Shown: positions 15,168-23,447 of the stretch, in pieces
Layout: each line of letters starts with the position of its first letter
Position numbering within the stretch: position 1 is the stretch's first letter
Source of the DNA: CAMQRS01 sp964370065
Lineage (GTDB): Bacteria; Bacillota_I; Bacilli_A; Erysipelotrichales; Erysipelotrichaceae
DNA length: 24,017 nucleotides
Assembly: GCA_964370065.1 (NCBI GenBank)
Contig: CAYJGK010000025.1
Location: 1 to 24,017, forward strand
Direction of reading: 5' to 3'
Notes under the pieces: model-generated
What the model was told of the DNA's origin: nothing
Databases searched by the model: none
Seen by the model: the letters and a program-made list of their open reading frames with translations, nothing else
Program-made: the position numbers and the translations under genes

Positions 15168-18100
15168 ATGAAGAAGAGAATAGCTTATTTTTTATTAGCA
15201 ATCGTATTGCTTTTTTCAACGATTCACAGTGTTCATTTAATAGCTGATGATGTAGATAAAAAAAGCAGTAACGACATTAGTGAACACATACAAGTGTCAC
15301 AATTAGATGTGCATACAAGTGATGCTCATCAAGAACTACCTTTATTTAAAAATGGAATCATTACACAAGAGGTGCACGCCTTAACAAATGGTAGTCATAT
15401 TCAATTAGCATTTCATATAGAAGCCACACAAAAGCAGTGGCAAGAAAATGATTATTTTACTATTTCCTTTCAAGCGAATCAAATGCAATTTGATTCCACA
15501 CCAAAAGAAAGCAAAGAATATATTTATGATACACAAGGAAAAACACTGTTTTCGTATATATTAGAAGAAGGAGAAGAGCAGTATAAACTACATTTTACTT
15601 TGACACAAGAAGGGGCGAATCATATCTTCGATGCGCCTATTATAGTAGAAGTGAATGGAGAAATGGCTTGGCAAGAACATAGTGAATCCACGAAAATTAT
15701 GATTAATGATCAAGTGGTAGTAGAGACACTAAATATTAGGCAACCACTAAGCCAAGAGGGGCCTGTGATTATGCCTACGTATCCAAACGTTGAAAGTGAT
15801 GCGATACAAAATATACAACAAAAAGTTATTTTCCCATATGATGGGATAAGTAATCGCGGAGTGTACCAATTACAGTTGCATCAAAAAAGCATGCGTTCCT
15901 ATTATGAAGGGGTGGATAGTTGGCAAACACAAAACTATGTTGTAGTGAATACATTAGATGATTATCATACTTTTTATGGCGCACAAGATATACAAATCTA
16001 TGCTCCTATCTTTCGTCCTGGATACGATAGCAATGGACAAGTTGTAGGTGTTTCCAATGAAGTACAACTTAACTTTAATGTGACGGAATATTTTACTTTA
16101 CTTATTCAAGAGGAGCAAGAGAGCAACGAAATATTTTTAAAACGAATTGCCAATCAACCATTAACGTATGGATTCACAAACGATTGGCAACAAGTATCCA
16201 TTAATTTTGGCAATATAGGTAATAATGGTATTGCATTATTTGCAAGTGATCAATCGATGATGGATTATATGTATGCTATGTATCCAGCCACTCAATATGC
16301 ACAAGAAACCATAGAATTATACATTACAGAAACTCATGATTCTATGTCTTCAATAGCATATGCTCCACTATATTTTGAAGTAGAATTAGGTGTAAAACTA
16401 GTGGATACAGCGCATAAAGAATACAACAGTACAAGTGTAGCAACATATGAGCAAAGTAATGGCACAAGCATTTCTATTTCAGACAATACAATATTAGAAA
16501 ATACGAAGTATCAAGAAGCACAAATGAGCACCCAAGCGATGAGTATTACATTGCAAAATAAAGATGCCATCACAAATGAAAACATTCAAGGAATGCAATT
16601 TATCTTACAAAAACAAAATATATCAGGTGAATATGAAAATTATTCCTCTGCAAAAATAAGTGATGCTAATGGTGAAATCCATTATACAAATGTGGAAAGT
16701 GGAACGTATCGCTTTCAACAAATTACAGAAATACAAGCGTATGATAGCAACACAGTTGTGATGAGTAGTGGTCATATTGCAACAATTGTTGAAACAGACG
16801 GTAGTTTTGTAGTAGAAGAACAAGTAAAAGAAGGAAAACGGATTATTGCGAGTCATCAAAGAAAAGCTAACTATACGTTATCTTTAACAAATATGGATGA
16901 ACATAGTGCTGCTTTTTTATCGGGTGCAAGTTTTAATGTTGAAAAAAGGGAGGGAAACAACTGGTATTTTGTACATACATTAACGACAAATGGACAAGGT
17001 TTTGCTTCCATTAATAGTAGCCAAGGATTTACACCAGGACAATACCGTCTTATCCAAACGGGTGCGCCTTTGTTTTACGAATTAGAAAGTACGGTATATA
17101 CCGGTATTCAAGTGAGCCAAAGCGATGCTTATGCTTACTTTAATGTGGAGGATAGTCTAGTTGATCATACCATACATATTCATGCAACCAATGAATATGT
17201 ACCTCAATATGAAATAATAGTATCACATCACGATTTACATACACATACACCATTCGCACATACAAAATTTACAATACAACAATTTAATGGATTACAATGG
17301 ATACAATTGGATGAAGTTGAAACAGATGCCACGGGGCAAGTAAGTATACAAGATACTACTCAATTGGTAGCTGGACAATACCGTATCTTTCAAAGTGGAC
17401 AAGGCAATCCATTTCAACCAAGTGCTATTTTCTTTGAAGGAAAGAATGTTCTACAAAAGGAAGAGTATGCTTACTTCACATTACAAGAAGAGGTAAGAAA
17501 GCAAAGTATAAACATTGTAGTAAAAAGTGCAGAGATACCCAATTACACTTTAGAAATCGTGAGTGTAGACAGTCAAAATAATGAACCTAAAGTGGGGGTG
17601 CAGTATGAACTGCAACGCGAAACAACCAAGGGATGGGTTTTTCATGCCACTTTAACAAGTGATGAGCAAGGAAGGATTCACTACGATTATGAAGATGGAT
17701 TACGTAGTGCAAACTATCGTATTTATCAAGTCCAACAGGCAAGAGCATCGAATCCTTTTGCACCTCATTATGTAGGAGATAAAATCATTACGAAAGGCGA
17801 GTTTGCTTACTTTACTATCGATGATGCGAATGTATTACAAGCAATCAATATTCAAATTAAACAAATAAGTATGTCTCCTTACGCTATAACAATTACCAAT
17901 CATGCGCAAGGAGATGTATCGCAAGTATTAGCGAATACAGAATTTTTACTAGAAGTAAAAAAAGATGAGAAATGGGAAGTGCTACAAACCTTCGTGACAA
18001 ATCAAGATGGACAAATAACAATTGATGATACAGATGGATTAGGTCCTTATGAGTATCGTATTAAACAGAGTGTGGCACCTGTCAACTACATGTTGGGTTC

Positions 18101-18692
18101 TGCTATTTATTCAGGAGATTACATTACACAAATAAAAGAATATGCATTCTTTAGTTTTTCTTCAACACGCAATATTCAACATATTGATATGCGGGTGAGT
18201 AACCAGTTTAATGTGCAATTTAATGTAGAGTTATTACATGTGGATGCAACTACAAAAAAAGCATTAACAGATGTGACTTATACATTAGAGAAATTAATAC
18301 AAGAGGAATGGGTTATATTAACTACTACTCATACAAATGAAGATGGCTTCTTTAACTTAACCAACTTAGATGAATTAAGTACAGGAACCTATCGTTTATA
18401 TGCCAACGATTTAGCGCATATGACTTACTTTGAAGGAGAACATATTGTTCAAGAAGGGTATTATGCTTACTTTACTTTAACGAACCAACAACCAAGTCAA
18501 ACCATTAGTATATTAGCAAGTTATGATCCTAATCGCACATTGACTGTGGAAAAAAACAATCAAATCGAAGAGGAGGTGCTGGGGTATACTCCACCTAACA
18601 CTAATGATACTTCGCACAGGATAGGGTATTGGTTATTGTTATATGTAGCATGTATGGGGATATTAAAAATTAAAAAATATAATAAAAAGTAG
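15168..18692 (+). CDS. Large cell-wall surface protein with SpaA/CnaB-like repeats
   Basis: The protein has 1174 residues and starts after AAGGGGG. A signal peptide (basic MKKR, then a hydrophobic stretch to about residue 25) shows export. Residues about 30-455 form an N-terminal region, mostly beta-rich by appearance, of unknown binding function. About six repeats of roughly 100-112 residues follow (from about 457 to 1117). Each resembles a SpaA/CnaB domain: a first strand, a W-containing middle, a TNxxG turn and a GxYRxxQ strand, and five of the six add an extra YAYF-type strand (AFF in the fifth). The C-terminus has PPNTN (1142-1146), a hydrophobic span (about 1152-1167) and a basic tail KIKKYNKK, the layout of a sortase signal with an altered motif. 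No sortase gene is in the window. It is likely an adhesin or wall-anchored stalk. The gene is monocistronic. Confidence 0.85.
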   Translation: MKKRIAYFLLAIVLLFSTIHSVHLIADDVDKKSSNDISEHIQVSQLDVHTSDAHQELPLFKNGIITQEVHALTNGSHIQLAFHIEATQKQWQENDYFTISFQANQMQFDSTPKESKEYIYDTQGKTLFSYILEEGEEQYKLHFTLTQEGANHIFDAPIIVEVNGEMAWQEHSESTKIMINDQVVVETLNIRQPLSQEGPVIMPTYPNVESDAIQNIQQKVIFPYDGISNRGVYQLQLHQKSMRSYYEGVDSWQTQNYVVVNTLDDYHTFYGAQDIQIYAPIFRPGYDSNGQVVGVSNEVQLNFNVTEYFTLLIQEEQESNEIFLKRIANQPLTYGFTNDWQQVSINFGNIGNNGIALFASDQSMMDYMYAMYPATQYAQETIELYITETHDSMSSIAYAPLYFEVELGVKLVDTAHKEYNSTSVATYEQSNGTSISISDNTILENTKYQEAQMSTQAMSITLQNKDAITNENIQGMQFILQKQNISGEYENYSSAKISDANGEIHYTNVESGTYRFQQITEIQAYDSNTVVMSSGHIATIVETDGSFVVEEQVKEGKRIIASHQRKANYTLSLTNMDEHSAAFLSGASFNVEKREGNNWYFVHTLTTNGQGFASINSSQGFTPGQYRLIQTGAPLFYELESTVYTGIQVSQSDAYAYFNVEDSLVDHTIHIHATNEYVPQYEIIVSHHDLHTHTPFAHTKFTIQQFNGLQWIQLDEVETDATGQVSIQDTTQLVAGQYRIFQSGQGNPFQPSAIFFEGKNVLQKEEYAYFTLQEEVRKQSINIVVKSAEIPNYTLEIVSVDSQNNEPKVGVQYELQRETTKGWVFHATLTSDEQGRIHYDYEDGLRSANYRIYQVQQARASNPFAPHYVGDKIITKGEFAYFTIDDANVLQAINIQIKQISMSPYAITITNHAQGDVSQVLANTEFLLEVKKDEKWEVLQTFVTNQDGQITIDDTDGLGPYEYRIKQSVAPVNYMLGSAIYSGDYITQIKEYAFFSFSSTRNIQHIDMRVSNQFNVQFNVELLHVDATTKKALTDVTYTLEKLIQEEWVILTTTHTNEDGFFNLTNLDELSTGTYRLYANDLAHMTYFEGEHIVQEGYYAYFTLTNQQPSQTISILASYDPNRTLTVEKNNQIEEEVLGYTPPNTNDTSHRIGYWLLLYVACMGILKIKKYNKK
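16536..18518 (+). repeat. Tandem protein-domain repeats within the surface protein gene
   Basis: Six tandem units cover residues about 457-555, 569-676, 681-787, 793-899, 905-1011 and 1018-1117. The shared marks are a GxYRxxQ or TYRLY strand (residues 512, 625, 736, 849, 962 and 1074) and an aromatic YAYF or AFF motif about 30 residues later in units 2-6. The first unit is the most divergent and lacks the YAYF end. The DNA of the units has diverged too far for them to be recent exact duplications. Confidence 0.75.
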
Positions 18693-18713
18693 AACAAGGA
18701 AGTCCTACTTTTT
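18684..18713 (+). terminator. Terminator of the surface protein gene
   Basis: A 9-bp stem AAAAAGTAG (18684-18692) with CTACTTTTT (18705-18713) encloses a 12-nt loop and ends in a T-run. It overlaps the stop codon. Confidence 0.8.
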
Positions 18714-18935
18714 ATTCGATTTGGTTTAATGAAAATATAATTAATTTTAAAAATGTTTTGGATGTCGTATATTAAGTTTATGTTATAATTGTAGTATAGA
18801 TAACAATAAAAGAATTAAGAGGTGAATGCTTACTTTTATGGAAGAGTGAATAAAAATGAAAAACAATTGAATGAATCATGAAAGTTGCACAATGCATAAA
18901 AATAGAGCGTCCATAAAATTTAGGAGGATATGAAA
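18714..18935 (+). promoter_or_regulatory. Upstream region and leader of the kinase-like gene, with an extended -10 promoter
   Basis: TGTTATAAT (18781-18789) is an extended -10 element (TGN-TATAAT) that could work without a good -35. The transcript would begin near 18796, giving a leader of about 140 nt. The leader contains only very short reading frames and no structure that I can assign to a riboswitch family. AGGAGG (18922-18927) fixes the start codon of the following gene. Confidence 0.5.
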
Positions 18936-19529
18936 ATGAATCAAATAATTACAATTAGTAGACAATTTTCAAGTGGGGGAAGAGAAGTGGCAAAGCGTTT
19001 GGCAGACGCTTTAGAATATGAATATTATGATAAAGAAATCATTCATCAATTATCACAGGAAACAGGGTTTAGTGAAAGTTTTATTATGCAAAATGAAGAG
19101 GCTGGATTAACCCGTAATTATCCCTTTGTTTTTGGACGATCATTTGTTTTATACACGGAAACACCGACCGAGCAGATAGTGAAACGACAAGTACAAGTGT
19201 TAAATGAATTAGCAAGAAAGGGAAATGGAATTTTTGTAGGGCGCTGTGCAGATTATGTACTTGATGAATGGCAACCACTGAAAGTGTATATTTATGCATC
19301 GGATATGAACCAACGAATAGAGCGTTGTATGAAGCGTGAAAAAGAAACAAAAACAGTCCAACAAATTGAAAAAAGGATCAAAAAAGTAGATAAGGCAAGA
19401 GCTAAATACTATGAGTTTTATACGGATCAAAAATGGGGGGATTTATCTTCCTATCATTTATGTATTGATACATCAAAAATTAGTATTCAAAAAGCAGTAG
19501 AACTGATTCAATGTGCAGCTTTGAAATAA
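18936..19529 (+). CDS. Cytidylate kinase-like family protein
   Basis: The protein has 197 residues from the ATG at 18936, 8 nt after AGGAGG. An ATG at 18930 is only 2 nt from that site. It opens with IITISRQFSSGGREVAKRLAD, a P-loop variant (SSGGRE, residues 11-16) typical of the cytidylate-kinase-like family. YYDKEIIHQLSQETGFSE and the GRCADYVLDEW motif are also present. The fold predicts a cytosolic nucleoside-monophosphate kinase-type phosphotransferase. Family members of this size often accompany a true cmk elsewhere, so the actual substrate is unknown. Its terminator is shared with convergent clpB. Confidence 0.85.
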   Translation: MNQIITISRQFSSGGREVAKRLADALEYEYYDKEIIHQLSQETGFSESFIMQNEEAGLTRNYPFVFGRSFVLYTETPTEQIVKRQVQVLNELARKGNGIFVGRCADYVLDEWQPLKVYIYASDMNQRIERCMKREKETKTVQQIEKRIKKVDKARAKYYEFYTDQKWGDLSSYHLCIDTSKISIQKAVELIQCAALK

Positions 19530-19552
19530 AAATATGAAATAAGCAAATAATA

Positions 19553-19583
19553 AAAGTGTAGTCACACAGGGTGGCTACACTTT
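19553..19583. terminator. Shared bidirectional terminator between convergent genes
   Basis: A 13-bp stem with one G-U pair (19553-19565 with 19571-19583) and a 5-nt loop lies between the kinase-like gene and the 3' end of clpB. The flanks are T-rich on both strands (TTTATGTATTTATTT rightward; a TTTTATTA-type tail leftward), so it can serve both genes. Confidence 0.8.
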
Positions 19584-19589
19584 ATGTAT

Positions 19590-22175
19590 TTATTTAATAA
19601 TAGACGCTTTCAATGCAGTACCCTCTATATCAATATATACAGAATCATGAGGTTTCAAAGTATCGGATAAGATTAATTTAGCTAACATCGTTTCCACTTG
19701 TTTTTGAATGAAACGTTTAATAGGTCTAGCTCCATAGGCAGCATCATAGCCGTTATTAATAATATAATCGCATGCTAAAGCACTTAATTCTATGCTGATT
19801 TCTCTATTTTGAAGACGTGCATTTAAGTCTTTAATAATTAAATAAATAATATGTTTAATGTCTTCTTTTTGTAAAGGAGAGAATAAAATTGTTTCATCTA
19901 AGCGATTTAAGAATTCAGGTTTGAAACTATTTCTTAATTCATTCATAACGATTTGTTTAGTTTCACTAGTGATGACTCCATTTTGTACACTATCTAATAG
20001 ATAAGGTGCACCAATGTTAGAAGTCATAATTAAAATTGTGTTTTTGAAGTCAATTGTACGACCTTGAGAATCAGTAATTCTTCCATCATCTAATACTTGT
20101 AGTAATATATTGAATACATCGGGATGTGCTTTTTCAATTTCATCAAATAATATGACAGCATAGGGTTTACGGCGTACGGCTTCACTTAATTGTCCGCCTT
20201 CTTCATATCCGACATATCCTGGAGGGGCACCAACTAGCCTAGAAACAGAGTGTTTTTCCATATATTCACTCATATCGATACGAACCATGTTATTTTCATC
20301 ATCAAATAAAGAAGCTGCTAATGCTTTAGCTAACTCCGTTTTACCCACTCCGGTTGGTCCTAAAAACAGGAAGGAACCAATTGGTTTAGTTGGATCTTTT
20401 ATCCCTGCTTTAGCACGCATAATCGCCTCGCTAACAAGGGTAACTGCTTCCTTTTGTCCTATGACTCTTTTATGTAGCATGGCATCTAAATGTAGGGTTT
20501 TATGACGTTCGGATTCACTTAGCTTAGAGACAGGAATACCTGTCCATTTAGATACGATTTTAGCGATTTCTTCTTCGCTTACACTTTCATGAATATAGGC
20601 AAAATCAGTTTTGCTTACAAGTTGTTCAGCTTGTTCTAATTGCGCTTTTGCTTCTGGTAATTTCACATAGCTTAATTCAGCAGCTTTTTCTAAATCACCA
20701 TGACTTTGAGCTAATTGAATTTCTTTATTTAATTCTTCGATTGTTTCTCGATATTTACTTACTTTTTCAACTACTGCCTTTTCATTATCCCATTGCGCTT
20801 TAGCACTTGCATAAATTTCTTTTTGTTCACTTAATTCTTTTTGAAGTTGTGTTAAACGGTTTTTACTTAACTGATCATTTTCTTTTTTTAATGCGGTTTC
20901 TTCAATTTCTAATTGCATAACTTTACGAGCTACTTCATCTACTGCACTAGGCATAGAATTTAATTCAGTTTTAATTAATGCACAAGCTTCATCGACTAAG
21001 TCGATGGCTTTATCAGGCAAGAATCGATCGCTAATATAGCGATTTGCTAAGGTTGTAGCACTGACTAATGCTTGATCATTAATTTTAACTCCATGGAACA
21101 CTTCGTATCTTTCTTTTAATCCACGTAAGATTGAAACAGTATCCTCTACGCTTGGTTCATTTACTAAGACCGGTTGAAAACGTCTTTCTAATGCAGCATC
21201 TTTTTCAATATATTGACGATATTCATCTAATGTAGTAGCCCCAATACAGTGCAATTCACCACGTGCTAACATGGGTTTCAGCATATTTGAGGCATCCATA
21301 GCACCATCACTTTTACCGGCACCTACAATTAAATGTAATTCATCGATAAATAATATGATTTGCCCATCTGCATTCTTAATATCATCTAATACAGCTTTTA
21401 AACGTTCTTCAAATTCACCGCGATATTTTGCGCCAGCAACTAAAGAACCCATGTCTAAAGAAAATATTTTTTTATCTAATAATTGAGTCGGTACATCTTT
21501 ATTCACTATTCTTTGCGCTAATCCTTCAACGACGGCTGTTTTACCAACTCCTGGTTCACCAATTAAAACAGGGTTGTTTTTTGATTTACGAGATAAGATG
21601 CGAATCATATTACGGATTTCACTATCTCTACCAATTACGGGGTCTAATTTTTGATTGCGTGCTTTTTCGACTAAATCAATTCCATATTTTTCTAATACTT
21701 CATAAGTTGCTTCAGGCTGATCACTTGTCACCTGTTTATTTTTTCGAACACTACTTAATGCTTCAATAAAGAGTTCTCTACTAAAATGGAACTGTTTAAA
21801 CAGTTTTTTTATCTCCCCATTTGGATAGTGAATCATGGCTAAGATAATATGTTCTAAAGATACATAAGTATCTTTCATTTGCTTTGCTTCTTCCTCTGCC
21901 GCATTTAATACTTTATTTAAGGATTGGCTAATATAAATGTTAGTTGTATTGCTTACAGTAGGTTTGCTTTCCATTACTTGTTTTGTTTCCGCTAAAAAGT
22001 CTTCTTTTGAAAGACCCATTTTTTCCACTAACTTAAAAATTAAACTATCGTTGATTGTTAGTATACTATACAGTAAATGAATTTGATCGACTTCGCGTTG
22101 ACTATATTGTGATGCTAATTGTTCGCATTGATTGAATGCTTCGATTGTTTTTTGTGTAAATTTTGTTACGTTCAT
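19590..22175 (-). CDS. clpB: ATP-dependent disaggregase ClpB
   Basis: ClpB is a hexameric AAA+ disaggregase that works with DnaK to rescue aggregated proteins after heat stress. From the ATG at 22175 (after AAAGGAG) it has 861 residues; an in-frame ATG at 22205 lacks that site. Domains in order: N-terminal substrate domain (about 1-145); AAA-1 with Walker A GEPGVGKT (206-213), Walker B ILFIDE (274-279) and Arg finger RRF (331-333); a coiled-coil M domain (about 400-515); and AAA-2 with Walker A GPTGVGKT (606-613) and Walker B VILFDE (674-679). The long M domain, and the lack of a ClpP-binding IGF/L tripeptide that I can see, separate it from ClpC and ClpA. The usual ClpB acidic C-terminal tail is short here. 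CIRCE overlaps its promoter, so HrcA control is expected. Confidence 0.97.
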   Translation of the reverse strand: MNVTKFTQKTIEAFNQCEQLASQYSQREVDQIHLLYSILTINDSLIFKLVEKMGLSKEDFLAETKQVMESKPTVSNTTNIYISQSLNKVLNAAEEEAKQMKDTYVSLEHIILAMIHYPNGEIKKLFKQFHFSRELFIEALSSVRKNKQVTSDQPEATYEVLEKYGIDLVEKARNQKLDPVIGRDSEIRNMIRILSRKSKNNPVLIGEPGVGKTAVVEGLAQRIVNKDVPTQLLDKKIFSLDMGSLVAGAKYRGEFEERLKAVLDDIKNADGQIILFIDELHLIVGAGKSDGAMDASNMLKPMLARGELHCIGATTLDEYRQYIEKDAALERRFQPVLVNEPSVEDTVSILRGLKERYEVFHGVKINDQALVSATTLANRYISDRFLPDKAIDLVDEACALIKTELNSMPSAVDEVARKVMQLEIEETALKKENDQLSKNRLTQLQKELSEQKEIYASAKAQWDNEKAVVEKVSKYRETIEELNKEIQLAQSHGDLEKAAELSYVKLPEAKAQLEQAEQLVSKTDFAYIHESVSEEEIAKIVSKWTGIPVSKLSESERHKTLHLDAMLHKRVIGQKEAVTLVSEAIMRAKAGIKDPTKPIGSFLFLGPTGVGKTELAKALAASLFDDENNMVRIDMSEYMEKHSVSRLVGAPPGYVGYEEGGQLSEAVRRKPYAVILFDEIEKAHPDVFNILLQVLDDGRITDSQGRTIDFKNTILIMTSNIGAPYLLDSVQNGVITSETKQIVMNELRNSFKPEFLNRLDETILFSPLQKEDIKHIIYLIIKDLNARLQNREISIELSALACDYIINNGYDAAYGARPIKRFIQKQVETMLAKLILSDTLKPHDSVYIDIEGTALKASIIK

Positions 22176-22223
22176 AATAAAACTCCTTTCATGGGGATTA
22201 CCCAATAGCTCTTGCCTAATTAT

Positions 22224-22252
22224 GTTATACTCTTATTTTTTAGCACTGTCAA
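22224..22252 (-). promoter_or_regulatory. Promoter of clpB
   Basis: On the minus strand TTGACA (22252-22247), a 17-bp spacer and TATAAC (22229-22224) form a near-consensus promoter. It lies inside the CIRCE element at its -35 end. The predicted start is near 22217, about 40 nt before the ATG. Confidence 0.85.
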
Positions 22253-22266
22253 GTATGGAGTGCTAA
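22240..22266. promoter_or_regulatory. CIRCE element (HrcA operator)
   Basis: TTAGCACTG, nine bases, then GAGTGCTAA matches the CIRCE consensus (TTAGCACTC-N9-GAGTGCTAA) at 17 of 18 positions. It covers the -35 box of the clpB promoter, so HrcA bound there would block transcription until heat shock. It also lies 15 bp upstream of the rightward promoter of the VOC gene. Confidence 0.92.
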
Positions 22267-22281
22267 TGATATAAAATTTGA

Positions 22282-22310
22282 TTGCTTTTCTTTTCTAATG
22301 AGCGTATAAT
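22282..22310 (+). promoter_or_regulatory. Promoter of the VOC-ABC transporter unit
   Basis: TTGCTT (22282-22287), a 17-bp spacer and a perfect TATAAT (22305-22310) predict a start near 22317, close before the GGGGGG-rich ribosome site of the VOC gene. It is divergent from the clpB promoter. Confidence 0.6.
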
Positions 22311-22335
22311 TTATTCAAATTAAAGGGGGGAAAGA

Positions 22336-22719
22336 ATGCGAACATTGAAATTAGATCATATTGCAATGCTTGTACCAAATGTAGAAGAAACGATACAATT
22401 TTATAAAGAGGTATTAGGTTATCAAATAATAGGAGAATTCACTAGAAAAAATGGTGTGACATTTTATTATTTAGAAAATAACGGTATTGTTTATGAATTT
22501 TTTGAACGCTCTTGTGAACCTATTTTACTGGGTAAAATAGATCATGTAGCATACGCATCAAGCGATATTCATGCTGACTATGAATATTATAAACAACAAG
22601 GTTGTTTAGTGGATGATAGCGGTGTGAAGTATGTAGATAGTTTGTGGGGAGAGGGAGTCGATTACTTCTTCATTCAATCACCAAGCAATGAATTAATTGA
22701 ATTTTGCCAAAAGAGATAA
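22336..22719 (+). CDS. Glyoxalase-fold (VOC) metalloprotein
   Basis: This 127-residue protein has two paired beta-alpha-beta-beta-beta modules of the vicinal-oxygen-chelate superfamily. The four expected metal ligands are visible as His8 (LDHIAM), Glu54 (YEFFE), His70 (DHVAYA) and Glu122 (ELIEFC). This set fits lactoylglutathione lyase or methylmalonyl-CoA epimerase-like members. The short length and single-domain character do not reveal the substrate, so detoxification of methylglyoxal or another role remains open. The ATG follows AAAGGGGGG by 5 nt. The next gene begins 14 nt after its stop, so they are co-transcribed. Confidence 0.85.
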   Translation: MRTLKLDHIAMLVPNVEETIQFYKEVLGYQIIGEFTRKNGVTFYYLENNGIVYEFFERSCEPILLGKIDHVAYASSDIHADYEYYKQQGCLVDDSGVKYVDSLWGEGVDYFFIQSPSNELIEFCQKR

Positions 22720-22733
22720 AAGGAGAACTCAAT

Positions 22734-23447
22734 ATGTTAAAAATCAAGAATTTGTCTAAAAGTTATGGAGATTTTAAAGCAGTAGATAGTTTAAATTTAG
22801 AAGTGCCTACTGGTACTATTTTTGCTTTCATTGGTCATAATGGGGCAGGGAAAACAACGACTTTAAAGTGTGTAACAGGTTTGCTACCATTTGAGAGTGG
22901 AGAAATTGAAGTGAATGGAGTATCTATTAAAAACCCATTAGAATGTAAGAAGAACATTGCTTATATTCCAGATAATCCCGATTTATATGAATATTTATCA
23001 GGAGTTCAATATTTGAATTTTATTGCAGATGCTTACCAAGTGAGCCGACAAGTTCGAGAGCAACGTATAAAAAAATATGCTGATTTATTATCTCTAACTA
23101 AAGATTTAGCACAACCAATCAGTGCGTATTCACATGGAATGAAACAAAAATTAGCGATTATTTCAGCGTTCCTACATGAACCAAAATTATTAATTATGGA
23201 TGAACCATTTGTTGGATTAGATCCTCAAACAACAAAATTATTAAAAGAAACAATGCGTGAATACTGCAATTTAGGAAATTCTATTTTCTATTCTACTCAC
23301 GTGTTAGAAGTCGCAGAAAAACTATGTGATCATATTGCAATCATTAATGGTGGTAAATTAATCGTAAGTGGGCAAACACAAGAAGTAATAGGAGATGAAT
23401 CTTTAGAAGACTATTTCTTAGATTTAGTAGAAAAAGAATATGCTTAA
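22734..23447 (+). CDS. ABC transporter ATP-binding protein (ABC-2 type exporter)
   Basis: The 237-residue protein has all nucleotide-binding motifs: Walker A GHNGAGKT (34-41), the signature variant SHGMK (133-137), Walker B LLIMDE (152-157) followed by the D-loop, and His189 of the H-loop. The ATG at 22734 follows AAAGGAGA; a TTG at 22704 lies in the VOC gene and is rejected. The SHGMKQK signature and the partner gene point to the ABC-2 class of exporters. It overlaps the permease gene by 8 nt. The exported substrate is unknown. Confidence 0.93.
   Translation: MLKIKNLSKSYGDFKAVDSLNLEVPTGTIFAFIGHNGAGKTTTLKCVTGLLPFESGEIEVNGVSIKNPLECKKNIAYIPDNPDLYEYLSGVQYLNFIADAYQVSRQVREQRIKKYADLLSLTKDLAQPISAYSHGMKQKLAIISAFLHEPKLLIMDEPFVGLDPQTTKLLKETMREYCNLGNSIFYSTHVLEVAEKLCDHIAIINGGKLIVSGQTQEVIGDESLEDYFLDLVEKEYA

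Noticed and set aside
16536..18518. CRISPR array or DNA-level tandem repeat
   Set aside because: The repetition is at the protein-domain level with diverged DNA, inside one long open frame. There are no short identical repeats with spacers.
18822..18881. Short GTG-started frame (about 19 codons) in the leader of the kinase-like gene, faintly like a serine recombinase start
   Set aside because: The ribosome-site-like AGAGG touches the start codon with no spacing, and the similarity is too short to support.
20287..20505. Plus-strand open frames inside clpB
   Set aside because: They lie opposite highly conserved AAA+ coding sequence and have no ribosome site or recognisable product.
22176..22205. 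Ten-residue N-terminal extension of clpB
   Set aside because: The AAAGGAG site lies between this ATG and the ATG at 22175, and ClpB proteins begin with the MNxxKFT-type start.
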